NCBI RefSeq assembly: GCF_002210165.1
Contig: NZ_AQQP01000015.1
Coordinates: 52,039 to 116,038, forward strand
Reading direction: 5' to 3'
From: Phaeobacter sp. 22II1-1F12B
GTDB lineage: Bacteria; Pseudomonadota; Alphaproteobacteria; Rhodobacterales; Rhodobacteraceae
Length of the DNA: 64,000 nt
Below are positions 1 through 10,242 of the stretch, piece by piece. Below the pieces are notes generated by a model. That model was not told the origin of the DNA and did not search any database. It was given only the letters and a program-made list of their open reading frames with translations. Both the position numbers and the translations under genes were made by a program. The first letter of the stretch is position 1. Every line of letters begins with the position of its first letter.

Positions 1-132
1 GGGTTGAGAAGTCGGTGTCTCGCTTTCGACAACCGGTGCCGGTGCTGGCGGCGGGTTCAGAACGGCAAGTCCCGCAAGGCCAAGCACGGCCACTCCGGTG
101 CCCCAGACGATACCGCCAATGAATCCACGCAT
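1..132 (-). CDS. N-terminal fragment of a membrane-anchored or secreted protein (possibly divergent polysaccharide deacetylase)
   Basis: Reading the minus strand from an ATG at 132 gives 44 open codons that run off the window edge. They begin MRGFIGGIVWGTG, continue as a hydrophobic Gly/Ala/Val/Leu stretch to about residue 25, then turn into a Pro/Ala-rich linker (NPPPAPAPVVE). This looks like an uncleaved signal anchor followed by a periplasmic linker. A purine-rich GAAGG-type ribosome site lies just upstream. Rhodobacterales often carry a divergent polysaccharide deacetylase with this kind of N-terminus next to tryptophan genes, but no catalytic residues are in view, so the family is a guess. 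It is divergent from trpG. Confidence 0.5.
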   Translation of the reverse strand, partial: MRGFIGGIVWGTGVAVLGLAGLAVLNPPPAPAPVVESETPTSQP

Positions 133-307
133 AGCTGCTCTGCCTTCTCTTACTGCGTGCCCGGGTCCCTTCTTGACGGGGACAGGTGCAACCGGAAAAC
201 CTGGTCAACCGCCCTTGACGCTGACCCGCTTCCCTGAACATGTTGTCGCCGACTCCTATAACCGGAAGGGGCGGCGTGCCTCTACCCATTATCGACCGAA
301 TACCTGT

Positions 308-889
308 ATGCTGCTGCTGATCGACAACTATGACAGTTTTACCTACAACCTCGTTCACTTTCTAGGGGAATTGGGCGCCGAGGTTGTGGTCAAGCGCAAT
401 GACGCGCTCGATGTGCAGAGCGCCATGGCGATGCGCCCCAAGGCGATCCTGTTGTCGCCCGGCCCCTGTGATCCGGATCAGGCCGGCATCTGCCTTGCGC
501 TGACAAAGGCAGCAGCCGAAACCCGCATCCCCCTCATGGGGGTCTGCCTTGGACATCAGACCATCGGTCAGGCGTTTGGCGGCAAGGTCGTGCGAGCCGA
601 TCAGATCGTTCATGGCAAAATGGGCGAAATTCATCACGAAAACAAAGGCGTATTCGCCGGTCTTCCATCGCCTTTCGCAGCCACGCGATACCATTCGCTT
701 GTGGTCGAACGCGACAGCCTGCCCGGTTGCCTCGAAGTGACTGCCGCGCTCGAAGACGGGACAATCATGGGGCTGGCGCATCGCGAGCTTCCCATCGAAG
801 GCGTTCAGTTCCACCCCGAGTCGATTGCCTCGGAACACGGGCACGCGCTGTTGCAGAATTTCCTGAACATGATGAAAGTCCCCGCATGA
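308..889 (+). CDS. trpG: Anthranilate synthase component II (glutamine amidotransferase)
   Basis: This subunit releases ammonia from glutamine and passes it to TrpE for anthranilate synthesis, the first step of tryptophan biosynthesis in the cytoplasm. The 193-residue product starts [15 protein letters not shown], the usual family N-terminus, so the longer open frame reaching back to position 98 is not used. The class I glutamine amidotransferase triad is intact: Cys80 in GVCLGHQ, and His169 and Glu171 in QFHPES. The oxyanion PGP motif is at about residue 51. Its TGA overlaps the trpD start (ATGA), which suggests translational coupling. TrpE is not in the window. A PabA role (folate) is possible because some bacteria share this subunit. 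Confidence 0.95.
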   Translation: MLLLIDNYDSFTYNLVHFLGELGAEVVVKRNDALDVQSAMAMRPKAILLSPGPCDPDQAGICLALTKAAAETRIPLMGVCLGHQTIGQAFGGKVVRADQIVHGKMGEIHHENKGVFAGLPSPFAATRYHSLVVERDSLPGCLEVTAALEDGTIMGLAHRELPIEGVQFHPESIASEHGHALLQNFLNMMKVPA

Positions 890-1899
890 GCGACGAACTC
901 AAGCCCCTGATCGGTGCCGCGGCGGATCGCCCCCTGACACGTGAAGAAGCAGAACAGGCCTTTGGCATCCTCTTTGCGGGCGAAGCAACACCAAGCCAGA
1001 TTGGCGGGTTGCTGATGGCCCTGCGTACCCGTGGTGAAACGGTGGATGAATACGCCGCCGCTGCCGCTGTGATGCGCGCCAAGTGCAACCCGGTTTCCGC
1101 CCCTGCGGGCGCGATGGACATCGTCGGCACCGGCGGCGATGGGAAAGGCACGCTGAACATCTCGACCGCGACGGCTTTTGTCGTGGCGGGAGCCGGCGTT
1201 GTCGTCGCCAAGCACGGCAACCGCAACCTGTCGTCCAAATCAGGTTCTGCCGATGCGTTGGGAGAAATGGGCATCAAGGTTATGATTGGCCCGCAGCTGA
1301 TTGAAAAGTCGCTGAAAGAGGCCGGGATCGGTTTCATGATGGCGCCGATGCATCATCCAGCCATGGCCCATGTCGGACCGGTTCGCGCCGAGCTTGGCAC
1401 GCGCACCATGTTCAACATCCTTGGCCCGCTGACCAACCCGGCCGGTGTCAAACGACAGCTGACCGGAACCTTTTCACGCGATCTGATCCGCCCGATGGCC
1501 GAAGTGCTGGGTCAGCTGGGATCCGAGAAGGCATGGCTGGTTCATGGCTCCGACGGAACCGACGAGCTGAGCATTGCTGGTGTCAGCTGGGTCGCGCAGC
1601 TTGCCGATGGCGCCATCACCGAATTCGAACTGCACCCCGAGGATGCCGGGCTTCCCGAGCATGACTTTAACGACATCATCGGCGGCACGCCCGCCGAGAA
1701 TGCCACCGCCATGCGCGACCTGCTGGATGGTGCGCCCTCGGCCTATCGCGACGCCGTGCTTCTGAATTCGGCCGCCGCGCTGGTGGTTGCGGATGCGGTC
1801 GGCGATTTGAAAGAAGGGGTGGAAAAGGCCGCCGAGAGCATCGACAGCGGTGCTGCCAAGGCCAAAATCGCGGCTGTGGCCCGCATTACCCAAGGTTAA
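886..1899 (+). CDS. trpD: Anthranilate phosphoribosyltransferase
   Basis: It transfers the phosphoribosyl group of PRPP to anthranilate, the second tryptophan-specific step. The 337-residue product has the family length. It shows the PRPP-binding [14 protein letters not shown] stretch at about residues 80-95, and [18 protein letters not shown] just after, which forms the anthranilate/Mg site. [19 protein letters not shown] and [10 protein letters not shown] follow in the expected order. The start overlaps the trpG stop. The TAA at 1897-1899 precedes the trpC start by 4 bases, so trpG, trpD and trpC form one transcript. Confidence 0.97.
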   Translation: MSDELKPLIGAAADRPLTREEAEQAFGILFAGEATPSQIGGLLMALRTRGETVDEYAAAAAVMRAKCNPVSAPAGAMDIVGTGGDGKGTLNISTATAFVVAGAGVVVAKHGNRNLSSKSGSADALGEMGIKVMIGPQLIEKSLKEAGIGFMMAPMHHPAMAHVGPVRAELGTRTMFNILGPLTNPAGVKRQLTGTFSRDLIRPMAEVLGQLGSEKAWLVHGSDGTDELSIAGVSWVAQLADGAITEFELHPEDAGLPEHDFNDIIGGTPAENATAMRDLLDGAPSAYRDAVLLNSAAALVVADAVGDLKEGVEKAAESIDSGAAKAKIAAVARITQG

Positions 1900-1903
1900 G
1901 AAT

Positions 1904-2713
1904 ATGCCAACCATCCTCGACAAGATCAAAGCCTACAAGCTGGAGGAAATCGCCGCCGACAAGGCCGAGACGCCGCTGGAAGAGGTAGAGGCGCTGGCGC
2001 GGTCCGCCGACCCCGTGCGCCCCTTTGCCGACGCGCTGAGCCAGGCGATCAACGAATCCTATGGGCTGATCGCCGAGATCAAGAAAGCCAGCCCGTCCAA
2101 AGGGTTGATCCGGCCCGAATTCGATCCGGCCACACTTGCCGAAGCTTATGAAAAAGGCGGGGCCACCTGTCTGTCCGTCCTGACCGATACGCCATCTTTT
2201 CAGGGCGACAAGAGCTTTCTCACACAGGCTCGTAACGCCTGCTCCCTGCCCGTTCTGCGCAAGGATTTCCTGTACGACCCCTATCAGGTGGTCGAAGCGC
2301 GCAGCCTTGGGGCGGATTGTATTTTGATCATCATGGCCAGCGTTAGCGACGCACAGGCGCTTGAGCTTGAAAAGACCGCGATGGAATGGGGCATGGACGC
2401 GCTGATCGAGGTGCATGACGCCAAAGAGCTTGAACGCGCTGCCCTGTTGGAAAGCCGTATGATCGGCATAAATAACCGCGACCTGAACACCTTCGAGACC
2501 TCGCTTGACGTAACGCGTAAACTTGCCAAACACGTCCCTGCCGACAAGATGATCGTCAGCGAAAGCGGGCTCAACACGCCCGACGATCTTGCGGAAATGG
2601 CGCGGTACGGCGTTCGGACCTTCCTGATCGGCGAGAGCCTGATGCGTCAGGAGGATGTCGAGGTCGCGACTACCGCGCTTCTTGCCAACCCGCTTACTGC
2701 CGGGGCGTTCTGA
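1904..2713 (+). CDS. trpC: Indole-3-glycerol phosphate synthase
   Basis: This TIM-barrel enzyme closes the indole ring from CdRP, the fourth tryptophan step. The 269-residue monofunctional product begins [16 protein letters not shown]. It carries IKKASPSKG (catalytic Lys and phosphate loop), [11 protein letters not shown], the Glu/Asn pair in GINNRDL, and the C-terminal phosphate-gripping SESG and GESLM. No TrpF domain is fused. An open frame reaches upstream into trpD, but homology begins at 1904. Its TGA overlaps the moaC ATG by one base, linking tryptophan synthesis to molybdenum cofactor genes, an order typical of Rhodobacterales. Confidence 0.97.
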   Translation: MPTILDKIKAYKLEEIAADKAETPLEEVEALARSADPVRPFADALSQAINESYGLIAEIKKASPSKGLIRPEFDPATLAEAYEKGGATCLSVLTDTPSFQGDKSFLTQARNACSLPVLRKDFLYDPYQVVEARSLGADCILIIMASVSDAQALELEKTAMEWGMDALIEVHDAKELERAALLESRMIGINNRDLNTFETSLDVTRKLAKHVPADKMIVSESGLNTPDDLAEMARYGVRTFLIGESLMRQEDVEVATTALLANPLTAGAF

Positions 2714-3186
2714 TGTCTCTGACCCATTTCGATGCCAAGGGCGACGCACATATGGTCGATGTGTCGGACAAACCGTCGACCGCGCGTGTCGCAACGGCCG
2801 AGGGATGGGTGAAAATGGCCCGCGAAACCTTTGACATCATCTCGGAAGGTCGCGCCAAGAAGGGCGATGTTCTGGGCGTGGCCCGGCTTGCCGGGATCAT
2901 GGGGGCCAAGAAGACGCCTGATCTTATCCCGCTCTGCCATCCTCTGCCGGTCACCAAGGTCAGCGTCGACCTTGAACCGGATGCGGATCTGCCGGGCGTC
3001 CGCATCACCGCCACCGTCAAGACAACCGGCCAGACCGGCGTCGAGATGGAAGCGCTGACCGCCGTCAGCACCGCCGCGCTTACCGTCTATGACATGGCCA
3101 AAGCCGTGGACAAGGCGATGGAGATCGGCGGCATCCGGGTCGTGCTCAAGGACGGCGGCAAATCAGGTCGTTACGAAGCCAAATGA
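2713..3186 (+). CDS. moaC: Cyclic pyranopterin monophosphate synthase
   Basis: MoaC converts the 3',8-cyclo-GTP made by MoaA into cyclic pyranopterin monophosphate, the first stable molybdopterin precursor. The 157-residue product has the family length and begins [20 protein letters not shown]. It carries LIPLCHPLP (substrate-site His), [12 protein letters not shown] and the C-terminal [12 protein letters not shown] with the conserved active-site lysines. It overlaps trpC by one base and moeA by four, so it is in the middle of the trp/moa operon. The MoaA partner is not in the window. Confidence 0.96.
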   Translation: MSLTHFDAKGDAHMVDVSDKPSTARVATAEGWVKMARETFDIISEGRAKKGDVLGVARLAGIMGAKKTPDLIPLCHPLPVTKVSVDLEPDADLPGVRITATVKTTGQTGVEMEALTAVSTAALTVYDMAKAVDKAMEIGGIRVVLKDGGKSGRYEAK

Positions 3187-4355
3187 TCTCGGTCGAAGAA
3201 GCCCGGTCGCTGCTGTTCAAGCTGGTTTCTCCGCTGGATGTCGAAGAAGTTCCTCTCTCCCGGGCAAACGGCCGTGTCCTAGCCCGCGAGATCGTGGCGC
3301 GCCGCAACCAGCCACCTTTCGACGCGTCGTCGATGGATGGCTATGCGGTCCGAGCTGACGAGGTCGAGCGTCACGCGATGTTCCAGGTCATCGGTGAGGC
3401 GGCTGCCGGTCATGCGTTTGACGGCACCGTCGGCCCAGGTCAGGCCGTGCGTATCTTTACGGGCGCGCCGGTGCCCAAGGGCGCCGATTTTGTCGTGATC
3501 CAGGAAGATGTCAGCGCCAAGGATCGGCTGATCACAATCACCGACGATCCCGGCACCAAGACCAACATTCGCCCGCAAGGCGCTGATTTCTCGACCGGAA
3601 CGACGATAGACGCCCCGCGCCGTCTGCGGCCTCAGGAAATCGCGCTGCTGGCGTCGATGAACGTGCCTGTTGTTCCGGTCACGCGCCGCCCCGTCGTCGC
3701 GCTGATCTCAACCGGCGATGAACTTGTAATGCCCGGCGAAGAACCGACCGCGGACCAGATCATCGTTTCGAACACCTTTGGCCTCAGGGCCATGCTCGAG
3801 GAACTGGGGGCCGAGGTTCGGGTCCTGCCGATTGCGAGCGACACCCCGGCCTCGCTCAAGACGACATTCGGGCTGGCCCGCGACGCCGATCTCGTGGTCA
3901 CCATTGGCGGTGCCTCGGTTGGCGACCATGATCTCGTCGCCCAGGTGGCGGCGGAGCTTGGCATGGACCGGTCGTTCTATAAGATCGCGATGCGGCCCGG
4001 CAAACCGCTCATGGCCGGGCGGCTTGGCAAGGCGTCGATGGTCGGCCTGCCCGGCAACCCGGTCTCAGCGATGGTTTGCGGCTATCTGTTTGTCGCACCG
4101 ATGATCCGGGCCATGCTTGGACTGGGCACCGATATGCCCCGAACCATGCGCGCGCGGATCGCTGAACCGATTGGGCCAAACGGCCCTCGCGAACATTACA
4201 TGCGGGCGGTTGTCGAGAGCGGCGAGATCACCGCTTTTGACAATCAGGACAGTTCCTTGCTGACCGTTCTTGCCGCAGCGAATGCATTGCTGGTCCGCCC
4301 CCCGCGCGACCCGGCCCGCGCCGCCGGAGAAGAAATCGACTACCTGCCCCTATGA
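3183..4355 (+). CDS. moeA: Molybdopterin molybdenumtransferase
   Basis: MoeA inserts molybdate into adenylylated molybdopterin to finish the molybdenum cofactor. The 390-residue product shows the expected order. First is a substrate-binding domain with [14 protein letters not shown] (about residues 42-55). Next is the MoCF-like domain with ISTGDELV and the motif [10 protein letters not shown] near residue 245. Then come KIAMRPGKP and [11 protein letters not shown]. The C-terminal beta domain ends at DYLPL. It starts within the last bases of moaC (ATGA-type overlap) and is followed by the separate lexA promoter. No truncation is seen. Confidence 0.96.
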   Translation: MISVEEARSLLFKLVSPLDVEEVPLSRANGRVLAREIVARRNQPPFDASSMDGYAVRADEVERHAMFQVIGEAAAGHAFDGTVGPGQAVRIFTGAPVPKGADFVVIQEDVSAKDRLITITDDPGTKTNIRPQGADFSTGTTIDAPRRLRPQEIALLASMNVPVVPVTRRPVVALISTGDELVMPGEEPTADQIIVSNTFGLRAMLEELGAEVRVLPIASDTPASLKTTFGLARDADLVVTIGGASVGDHDLVAQVAAELGMDRSFYKIAMRPGKPLMAGRLGKASMVGLPGNPVSAMVCGYLFVAPMIRAMLGLGTDMPRTMRARIAEPIGPNGPREHYMRAVVESGEITAFDNQDSSLLTVLAAANALLVRPPRDPARAAGEEIDYLPL

Positions 4356-4387
4356 TCACTGTTTGATCCTTGTTGTCGCGCAAATCG

Positions 4388-4416
4388 TTGACACAAAACA
4401 GGAACAAGGATAGAAC
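4388..4416 (+). promoter_or_regulatory. lexA promoter with overlapping SOS (LexA) box
   Basis: A consensus -35 TTGACA (4388-4393) is followed by a 17-base spacer and a -10-like TAGAAC (4411-4416). Across the spacer end and the -10 sits GAACAAGGATAGAAC (4402-4416). This is a perfect GAAC-N7-GAAC, the reverse complement of the alphaproteobacterial LexA box GTTC-N7-GTTC. Because the box covers the -10, bound LexA would block RNA polymerase directly, giving autorepression. The lexA start codon lies 32 bases downstream of the box. Confidence 0.88.
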
Positions 4417-4447
4417 AAACGTAAACAAACGGTGTAGAGGGCGTACG

Positions 4448-5146
4448 ATGCTAACAAAAAAGCAATTGGATTTGCTCGAATTTATCCACAAACGGATGCA
4501 AAAAGATGGTGTCCCGCCAAGCTTTGACGAGATGAAGCTGGCGCTTGATCTGCGCTCCAAATCCGGCATCCACCGCTTGATCACGGCGCTTGAGGAACGG
4601 GGCTTTATCCGGCGGCTGGCGCATCGGGCCCGCGCGATTGAAATCGTGAAGCTACCGGAAAGCCTTGGCGGGGAAAGCAGTTCCGGCTTTACGCCCAAGG
4701 TCATCGACGGCGACAAGCCCGATGTGGCGCGCCCTGCCAATGCGGAACCCGTCATGGCCAGCGCGACGGACCTGCCTGTGATGGGCCGGATTGCCGCCGG
4801 TGTTCCTATCGCCGCGATCAGCGAAGTTTCGCATCAGGTATCGGTGCCCAATTCGATGCTGGCCGCGTCGGGCGAACACTATGCGCTTGAAGTCAAAGGC
4901 GATTCAATGATCGAGGCCGGGATCAACGACGGCGATGTGGTTGTCATCCGCGAAACGTCATCGGCCGACAATGGTGACATCGTCGTGGCCCTGATCGAGG
5001 ATCAGGAAGCGACGCTGAAACGGTTCAAGCGCAGTGGCCGGTCCATCGCGCTCGAAGCGGCGAACCCGGCCTATGAAACCCGCGTCTACCCGGAAGACAT
5101 GGTCAAGGTTCAGGGCAAGCTTGTCGGTTTGATCCGCACCTATTGA
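4448..5146 (+). CDS. lexA: SOS response repressor LexA
   Basis: LexA represses DNA-damage genes and self-cleaves when RecA filaments form. The 232-residue product begins [18 protein letters not shown] winged-helix N-terminal domain runs to about residue 70. The linker is longer than in E. coli, as is usual for alphaproteobacteria. Next come the cleavage site Ala117-Gly118 (GRIAAGVP) and the S24 peptidase domain with the Ser153/Lys191 dyad (GDSM; ATLKRF). The start at 4448 is chosen from family alignment; the upstream part of the open frame covers the promoter. The gene ends one base from the convergent comEC stop. A matching box lies at recA in this window. Confidence 0.97.
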   Translation: MLTKKQLDLLEFIHKRMQKDGVPPSFDEMKLALDLRSKSGIHRLITALEERGFIRRLAHRARAIEIVKLPESLGGESSSGFTPKVIDGDKPDVARPANAEPVMASATDLPVMGRIAAGVPIAAISEVSHQVSVPNSMLAASGEHYALEVKGDSMIEAGINDGDVVVIRETSSADNGDIVVALIEDQEATLKRFKRSGRSIALEAANPAYETRVYPEDMVKVQGKLVGLIRTY

Positions 5147-5147
5147 T

Positions 5148-7190
5148 CTATCGCGAGGCGGGGGTCGTGTTCCAGATGCGCCCTCCGCTGACTTCACGCG
5201 CCGAGATTGTCTTGTCGCCGCTTATGGCGAGGCTGCCTGTTTCTTCGAGATGATCCGGGTCATAAATCCTGCACCCGCCGTCGATCTGCAGCTTTACCGA
5301 GGAAATCACGATCTGATCCGGGCGGCACGACTTGAACTCTGCCGCCGCGCGTTTCCCATTCACATGGACGATCTCACCGTTCTGGAAAGCGATGAAGCGT
5401 AATCGGCCGTTCTGCACCGGCCATCGTTCGGCGGCCTTGGCCTGATTGGCTCCATCACCATCATTCTCAAGCCAGTTCAAAGCGATGAACCCCGATCCGC
5501 GTGGCTTGCTGAGCGCGCGGCCCTCGCTTGTCATCACTCCGACGATTGATCCTGTATCGGCAATCAGAACGGCAGGCCGTTCGGCCTGCCCCCATATCAT
5601 CAGGGCCAGAGCGGCCGGTGCAAACCCCACAAGCCGCAAACGCCCTTGCCAGAGGATCACGAAGAGCAGACCAAGCACCAGTATCGGCAGAACAACCGTG
5701 TCCGGTCGCGGTACAAAGCTCTGCGCGCCGGAAAGCGCCGACACCCATTGTGCGACGCAAAGGATCCAGTCTAGGCCGATCCCCATCGCCCATATCCCGA
5801 TCCAGTCGAGGCCAAGAGGCGTTAGAAGAAATGCGAGAACCGCTGCCGGAACGACAAGCGTCCCCATAACCGGAACCGAGACCAAGTTAGCGATAAGGCC
5901 ATAATGCGAGAGGCTGTTGAAATGCGCGGCCCCGATTGGCGCGGTCGCGGCACCGGCGATGGCGGATGACAGCAGCACGCCGATCACAGGGCGTGCCCAG
6001 CCCGGCAGGCGTGGCAGATCGGCATCGCGGATCGCGCCAAACACTCCGACAAGCGCGGTCGTTGCCGCGAAGGACATCTGGAAACCGGGCCCCAAGAGCG
6101 CCTCGGGGCGCAATGTAAGCACGATCAGCGCAGCCAGAGCCACCGCGCGCAGGGAAAAGGCACGCCGGTCAACAAGCACGGCAAACAGGATGACTGCGGC
6201 CATCACATAGGCGCGTTCCGTGGCGACATTGCCCCCCGACAGCGCAAGGTAACCGGTGGCCGCGATCAGCGCCCCAATGGCCGCGATCTTGCGGACAGGC
6301 CAGCGCAGGGCAAGCGGAGGTATCGCCGCAAGCCCAAGCCGCAAGCTGCCGAAAACAAAGCCCGAGAGCAGCCCCATGTGGAGCCCGGAAATTGCCAGAA
6401 GATGCGCGAGGTTGCTGATCCGCAGGGCATCGAGCGTCGCCTGATGCACGCCGCTGCGGTCGCCGGTGGTGACCGCAGCGGCAAAGCCACCGGTATCGCC
6501 GGGCAGCACCTCGCGGACATGGCTGGAAATGGCCATGCGCAGCGCAAATATACGAAGCCCCGCGATCCCTTCCTCGGGTGGTGCTATGGTCAGAACCGGG
6601 ACGCGGGTATAGCCAACCCCACCCAGACGCTGAAACCACGCATGACGCCTGAAATCGAACCCGCCGGGTTCCACCGGTCCCTGCGGCGGAGACATATGCG
6701 CCGTTGTCATGATCCGCTGCCCCGGTTGCAAATCGGCCTCCGGCCCGTGCAACGAGAGGCGCAGCCGTTCCGGCAGGGCTTTCGCCGGAAAATTCTCAAG
6801 CCGAACGTCGTCAAGCGTAACCCGCACCGCATCGGACGCGGATCGGTCCAGCGCAACGACACGCCCCTCAACCGCGCCGTAGTAGCGCCATTTCATGACC
6901 GGCGCTGACACCATGTGCGCCCGCGCGCCAGCAATGCAGAACCCCAGCGCAATCAGACATATGCCCCAGCCAAAAGGCGACCAGCTGCCCGGAAAGCGCC
7001 ATGTGACAAGCCCAACCAGCAATGCACCCATGCATATGATCGGATAGATTGCCAGCAAGGGCTCGCTGCTCAGGCCAAAATAGGTACCGATGCCGATTGC
7101 CATAGCCACCGGGGCCCAGGGGAACAGATGGCCGCGTTGCTTGAAGAGAGCGGTATCGATCCGGACCAGCGCCCGCATCAAGGTGCGCAT
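5148..7190 (-). CDS. comEC: ComEC/Rec2-type competence membrane channel
   Basis: ComEC forms the inner-membrane channel that imports single-stranded DNA during natural transformation. The 680-residue product has N-terminal membrane segments (about residues 25-100) and a soluble OB-like DUF4131 region (PVKMW...EGRVVALDR). The Competence core contains the signature HLLAISGLHMGLLSGFVFG at about residue 270, followed by many further membrane helices. The C-terminus (about 530-680) is short, and I see no complete HxHxDH metallo-beta-lactamase motif, so this branch appears to lack a working nuclease domain. In GTA-bearing Rhodobacterales, ComEC is also used by recipients to take up GTA-delivered DNA. 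It is convergent with lexA and divergent from gltX. Confidence 0.9.
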   Translation of the reverse strand: MRTLMRALVRIDTALFKQRGHLFPWAPVAMAIGIGTYFGLSSEPLLAIYPIICMGALLVGLVTWRFPGSWSPFGWGICLIALGFCIAGARAHMVSAPVMKWRYYGAVEGRVVALDRSASDAVRVTLDDVRLENFPAKALPERLRLSLHGPEADLQPGQRIMTTAHMSPPQGPVEPGGFDFRRHAWFQRLGGVGYTRVPVLTIAPPEEGIAGLRIFALRMAISSHVREVLPGDTGGFAAAVTTGDRSGVHQATLDALRISNLAHLLAISGLHMGLLSGFVFGSLRLGLAAIPPLALRWPVRKIAAIGALIAATGYLALSGGNVATERAYVMAAVILFAVLVDRRAFSLRAVALAALIVLTLRPEALLGPGFQMSFAATTALVGVFGAIRDADLPRLPGWARPVIGVLLSSAIAGAATAPIGAAHFNSLSHYGLIANLVSVPVMGTLVVPAAVLAFLLTPLGLDWIGIWAMGIGLDWILCVAQWVSALSGAQSFVPRPDTVVLPILVLGLLFVILWQGRLRLVGFAPAALALMIWGQAERPAVLIADTGSIVGVMTSEGRALSKPRGSGFIALNWLENDGDGANQAKAAERWPVQNGRLRFIAFQNGEIVHVNGKRAAAEFKSCRPDQIVISSVKLQIDGGCRIYDPDHLEETGSLAISGDKTISAREVSGGRIWNTTPASR

Positions 7191-7269
7191 GCTTGCCCCC
7201 CGCCTTTCTGGCCGCTAGACAGGCGCCAACAGTAGAACTCCCTTGCTTACCAAAAGGTAAATCCCCCTT

Positions 7270-8676
7270 ATGTCCGACACGGTTGTCACCCGTTTTGCCC
7301 CTTCTCCTACAGGCTTTCTGCACATCGGCGGCGCCCGCACAGCGCTTTTCAACTGGCTTTATGCCCGTGGACGTGGCGGCAAGTTTCTCTTGAGGATTGA
7401 AGATACCGACCGGGCGCGTTCGACACCCGAAGCGACGGCTGCGATCCTTCAGGGCATGGCATGGCTCGGACTCGATCATGATGGCGAAGTGGTCAGCCAG
7501 TTCGAACAGGCCGGACGCCATGCCGAAGTCGCGCTTCAACTTCTGGATGAAGGCAAGGCGTACAAGTGTTTTTCCACGCAGAAAGAAATCGCCGAATTCC
7601 GTGAAGCCGCCAAGGCCGAGGGCCGGTCAACGCTGTTCCGGTCGCCTTGGCGCGACGCGGTGCCCGATACGCATCCGGACGCCCCCTACGTCGTGCGGAT
7701 CAAGGCACCGCTTGATGGGACGACCGTCATCAAGGACGAAGTTCAGGGCGATGTTACGATCCGCAACGACCAGCTTGATGACATGGTACTTTTGCGCAGC
7801 GATGGGACGCCAGTCTACATGCTGGCCGTGGTGGTGGACGACCACGATATGGGCGTGACCCATGTGATACGTGGCGACGACCACCTCAACAATGCCGCGC
7901 GCCAAATGATGATCTATGAAGCGATGGGCTGGCAGGTGCCGGTCTGGGCGCATATCCCGCTGATCCATGGTCCGGACGGCAAGAAATTGTCCAAACGACA
8001 CGGGGCGCTCGGCGCGCAGGAATACCAGGCGATGGGCTACCCGGCGTCGGGCATGCGCAACTACCTCGCGCGGCTTGGCTGGAGCCATGGCGACGACGAA
8101 TTCTTTACCGATGAACAGGCAAAAGAGTGGTTCGATCTGGGTGGCATCGGCAAGAGCCCGGCGCGTTTCGACGTCAAGAAACTGGAAAACCTCTGCGGTC
8201 AGCATATCGCCATCGAAGAGGATGCCGCACTGCGGCAGGAAGTCCAAGATTACCTCGCGGCCGCCGAGCTTTCGCCGCTAACTGACGCACAGGCAGACCT
8301 GCTTGAGCGCGCAATGTACTGTCTGAAAGACCGGGCCAAAACCTTTCCGGAACTTCTTGAAAAGGCTCACTTTGTTCTCGCGTCCCGTCCGCTCGACATG
8401 GATGACAAGGCGCAAAAGGCGCTGGCGGGCGCGCCTGACGGCATGCTGACAGAATTGACGCCGCAATTGCAAAGTGTTAGCTGGGAGCGTGACGATTTAG
8501 AGGCGGTGCTGAACAGCTTTGCAGAGGCGCGGGAGACCAAGTTCGGGAAACTCGCCGGACCGCTTCGGGCGGCGCTTGCAGGCCGGGCCGTTACGCCCTC
8601 TGTCTTCGACATGATGCTGGTTCTGGGCCGGGACGAGGTGCTCGCCAGATTCAGCGACGCGGCCGCCGTCGCCTGA
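7270..8676 (+). CDS. gltX: Glutamate--tRNA ligase
   Basis: A class I aminoacyl-tRNA synthetase that charges tRNA-Glu, and in many alphaproteobacteria also tRNA-Gln for later amidation. The 468-residue product shows the HIGH-type motif in [16 protein letters not shown] (about residues 9-24) and the KMSKS-type motif [10 protein letters not shown] near residue 238. The anticodon-binding domain fills the C-terminal third. Roseobacters commonly carry two gltX paralogues, so this could be either one; a second copy is not visible here. It is divergent from comEC with 79 bases between them. Confidence 0.95.
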   Translation: MSDTVVTRFAPSPTGFLHIGGARTALFNWLYARGRGGKFLLRIEDTDRARSTPEATAAILQGMAWLGLDHDGEVVSQFEQAGRHAEVALQLLDEGKAYKCFSTQKEIAEFREAAKAEGRSTLFRSPWRDAVPDTHPDAPYVVRIKAPLDGTTVIKDEVQGDVTIRNDQLDDMVLLRSDGTPVYMLAVVVDDHDMGVTHVIRGDDHLNNAARQMMIYEAMGWQVPVWAHIPLIHGPDGKKLSKRHGALGAQEYQAMGYPASGMRNYLARLGWSHGDDEFFTDEQAKEWFDLGGIGKSPARFDVKKLENLCGQHIAIEEDAALRQEVQDYLAAAELSPLTDAQADLLERAMYCLKDRAKTFPELLEKAHFVLASRPLDMDDKAQKALAGAPDGMLTELTPQLQSVSWERDDLEAVLNSFAEARETKFGKLAGPLRAALAGRAVTPSVFDMMLVLGRDEVLARFSDAAAVA

Positions 8677-8710
8677 TGTTCACAATTGGGTAACACGCCG
8701 CAGATACGAA

Positions 8711-8732
8711 CTGAGCGGATAACAGCGCTCAG
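8711..8732. promoter_or_regulatory. Inverted repeat in the gltX-gltA intergenic region
   Basis: CTGAGCG (8711-8717) and CGCTCAG (8726-8732) form a perfect 7-bp inverted repeat with an 8-base spacer, 58 bases before the gltA start. There is no T run after it, so it is not an ordinary terminator. It could be an operator or a leader hairpin controlling gltA. Nothing in the sequence identifies the regulator. Confidence 0.45.
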
Positions 8733-8789
8733 CAATGTCCGGGCAGGCCGCATATGCGGTTCTGCATACGTAAGAGGAAGTTAGAAAAC

Positions 8790-10085
8790 ATGACCGACCA
8801 AAAGAAAACTGCCCAGCTGAGTCTGAATGGTCAGACTTACGATCTGCCAATTTTGTCGCCAACGGCCGGCCCTGACGTTCTGGACATCCGTAAGCTTTAT
8901 TCCCAAGCCGGTGTTTTCACCTATGACCCCGGTTTCACCTCGACCGCCAGCTGCGACAGCACCATCACCTTTATCGATGGGGACAAGGGCGAGCTGCTGC
9001 ACCGGGGCTACCCCATCGACCAGCTGGCTGAGAAATCCCATTATCTCGAGGTGTGCTACCTGCTGCTTTACGGCGAACTGCCCTCGCCCGCCGCGCTGGA
9101 AGATTTCGAACAGCGCGTTACCATGCACACGATGCTGCACGAGCAGATGCACTACCTGTTCCGCGGTTTCCGTCGTGACGCGCACCCGATGGCAATCATG
9201 GTCGGCGTCGTCGGTGCAATGTCCGCCTTCTACCACGACAGTACCGACATCAACGATCCGTGGCAGCGCGAGGTCGCCTCGATCCGCATGATCGCCAAGA
9301 TGCCGACGATCGCCGCGATGGCTTACAAGTACACGATCGGTCAGCCCTTTGTGTCGCCCCGCAACGACATCGACTATGCGTCGAACTTCCTGCGCATGTG
9401 CTTTGCGGTTCCCGCCGAGGAATACGAGGTTAACCCGATCCTGAGCCGCGCGATGGACCGGATCTTTACCCTGCATGCCGATCACGAGCAGAACGCCTCG
9501 ACCTCGACCGTGCGTCTGGCGTCGTCCTCGGGCGCGAACCCGTTTGCCTGTATCGCTGCGGGTATCGCCTGTCTCTGGGGTCCGGCCCACGGTGGCGCCA
9601 ACCAGGCCTGCCTCGAGATGCTGAAAGAAATCGGCACTCCGGACAAGATCCCGGAATACATCGCCCGCGCCAAGGACAAGAACGATCCGTTCCGCCTGAT
9701 GGGCTTTGGCCACCGCGTCTACAAGAACTTCGACCCCCGCGCGACGGTGATGAAGCAATCTGCGGACGAGGTTCTCGACCTGCTGGGCGTGGAAAACAAC
9801 CCGATCCTCGCCACGGCCAAGGAACTCGAACAGCAGGCGCTGAACGACTCTTACTTTGTCGAGAAAAAGCTGTTCCCGAACGTGGACTTCTATTCCGGCA
9901 TCATCCTTGAGGCGATGGGTTTCCCGACCTCGATGTTCACGCCGATCTTCGCGCTGTCGCGTACCGTCGGCTGGATCTCCCAATGGAAAGAAATGATCGG
10001 CGATCCCCAGAACAAGATCGGTCGCCCGCGCCAGCTGTACCTGGGCGAGACCGAGCGGAACTATACCGATATCGAAAGCCGCTGA
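8790..10085 (+). CDS. gltA: Citrate synthase (type II)
   Basis: It condenses acetyl-CoA with oxaloacetate at the entry of the TCA cycle. The 431-residue product begins [20 protein letters not shown] after a clear AGAGGAAG ribosome site, so the longer frame from 8754 is rejected. It has the N-terminal beta extension typical of the hexameric Gram-negative enzymes. Active-site motifs include [24 protein letters not shown] (catalytic His), [13 protein letters not shown] (second His) and the catalytic Asp in NVDFYSGI. It ends just before a strong terminator. icd, a second TCA gene, lies 25 kb away. Confidence 0.97.
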   Translation: MTDQKKTAQLSLNGQTYDLPILSPTAGPDVLDIRKLYSQAGVFTYDPGFTSTASCDSTITFIDGDKGELLHRGYPIDQLAEKSHYLEVCYLLLYGELPSPAALEDFEQRVTMHTMLHEQMHYLFRGFRRDAHPMAIMVGVVGAMSAFYHDSTDINDPWQREVASIRMIAKMPTIAAMAYKYTIGQPFVSPRNDIDYASNFLRMCFAVPAEEYEVNPILSRAMDRIFTLHADHEQNASTSTVRLASSSGANPFACIAAGIACLWGPAHGGANQACLEMLKEIGTPDKIPEYIARAKDKNDPFRLMGFGHRVYKNFDPRATVMKQSADEVLDLLGVENNPILATAKELEQQALNDSYFVEKKLFPNVDFYSGIILEAMGFPTSMFTPIFALSRTVGWISQWKEMIGDPQNKIGRPRQLYLGETERNYTDIESR

Positions 10086-10106
10086 TCCACGGCCTTTCCA
10101 AGACGA

Positions 10107-10137
10107 AGCCCCGCAGCCAAACTGCGGGGCTTTTTTT
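10107..10137 (+). terminator. gltA rho-independent terminator
   Basis: A perfect 10-bp stem, AGCCCCGCAG (10107-10116) and CTGCGGGGCT (10122-10131), with a 5-base loop is followed by a run of T. It starts about 20 bases after the gltA stop. Confidence 0.95.
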
Positions 10138-10188
10138 GTCCGGCCTCTGCCCGTTAACCATTTCACAATGTTTAACTTCCCGGATTGG

Positions 10189-10203
10189 TTAAAATGCCGT
10201 TAA
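10189..10203. promoter_or_regulatory. CtrA-type box before a small ORF
   Basis: TTAAAATGCCGTTAA is an exact TTAA-N7-TTAA, the full recognition pattern of the response regulator CtrA, 40 bases upstream of the ATG at 10243. The surrounding 60 bases are unusually rich in TTAA and GTTAAC words compared with flanking DNA. The same pattern appears at cckA (49401-49416). Binding is inferred from the consensus only. Confidence 0.5.
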
Positions 10204-10242
10204 TCTTAAGGGGTGTTTCTAACCAGTTTTCGGAAAGTTGTG

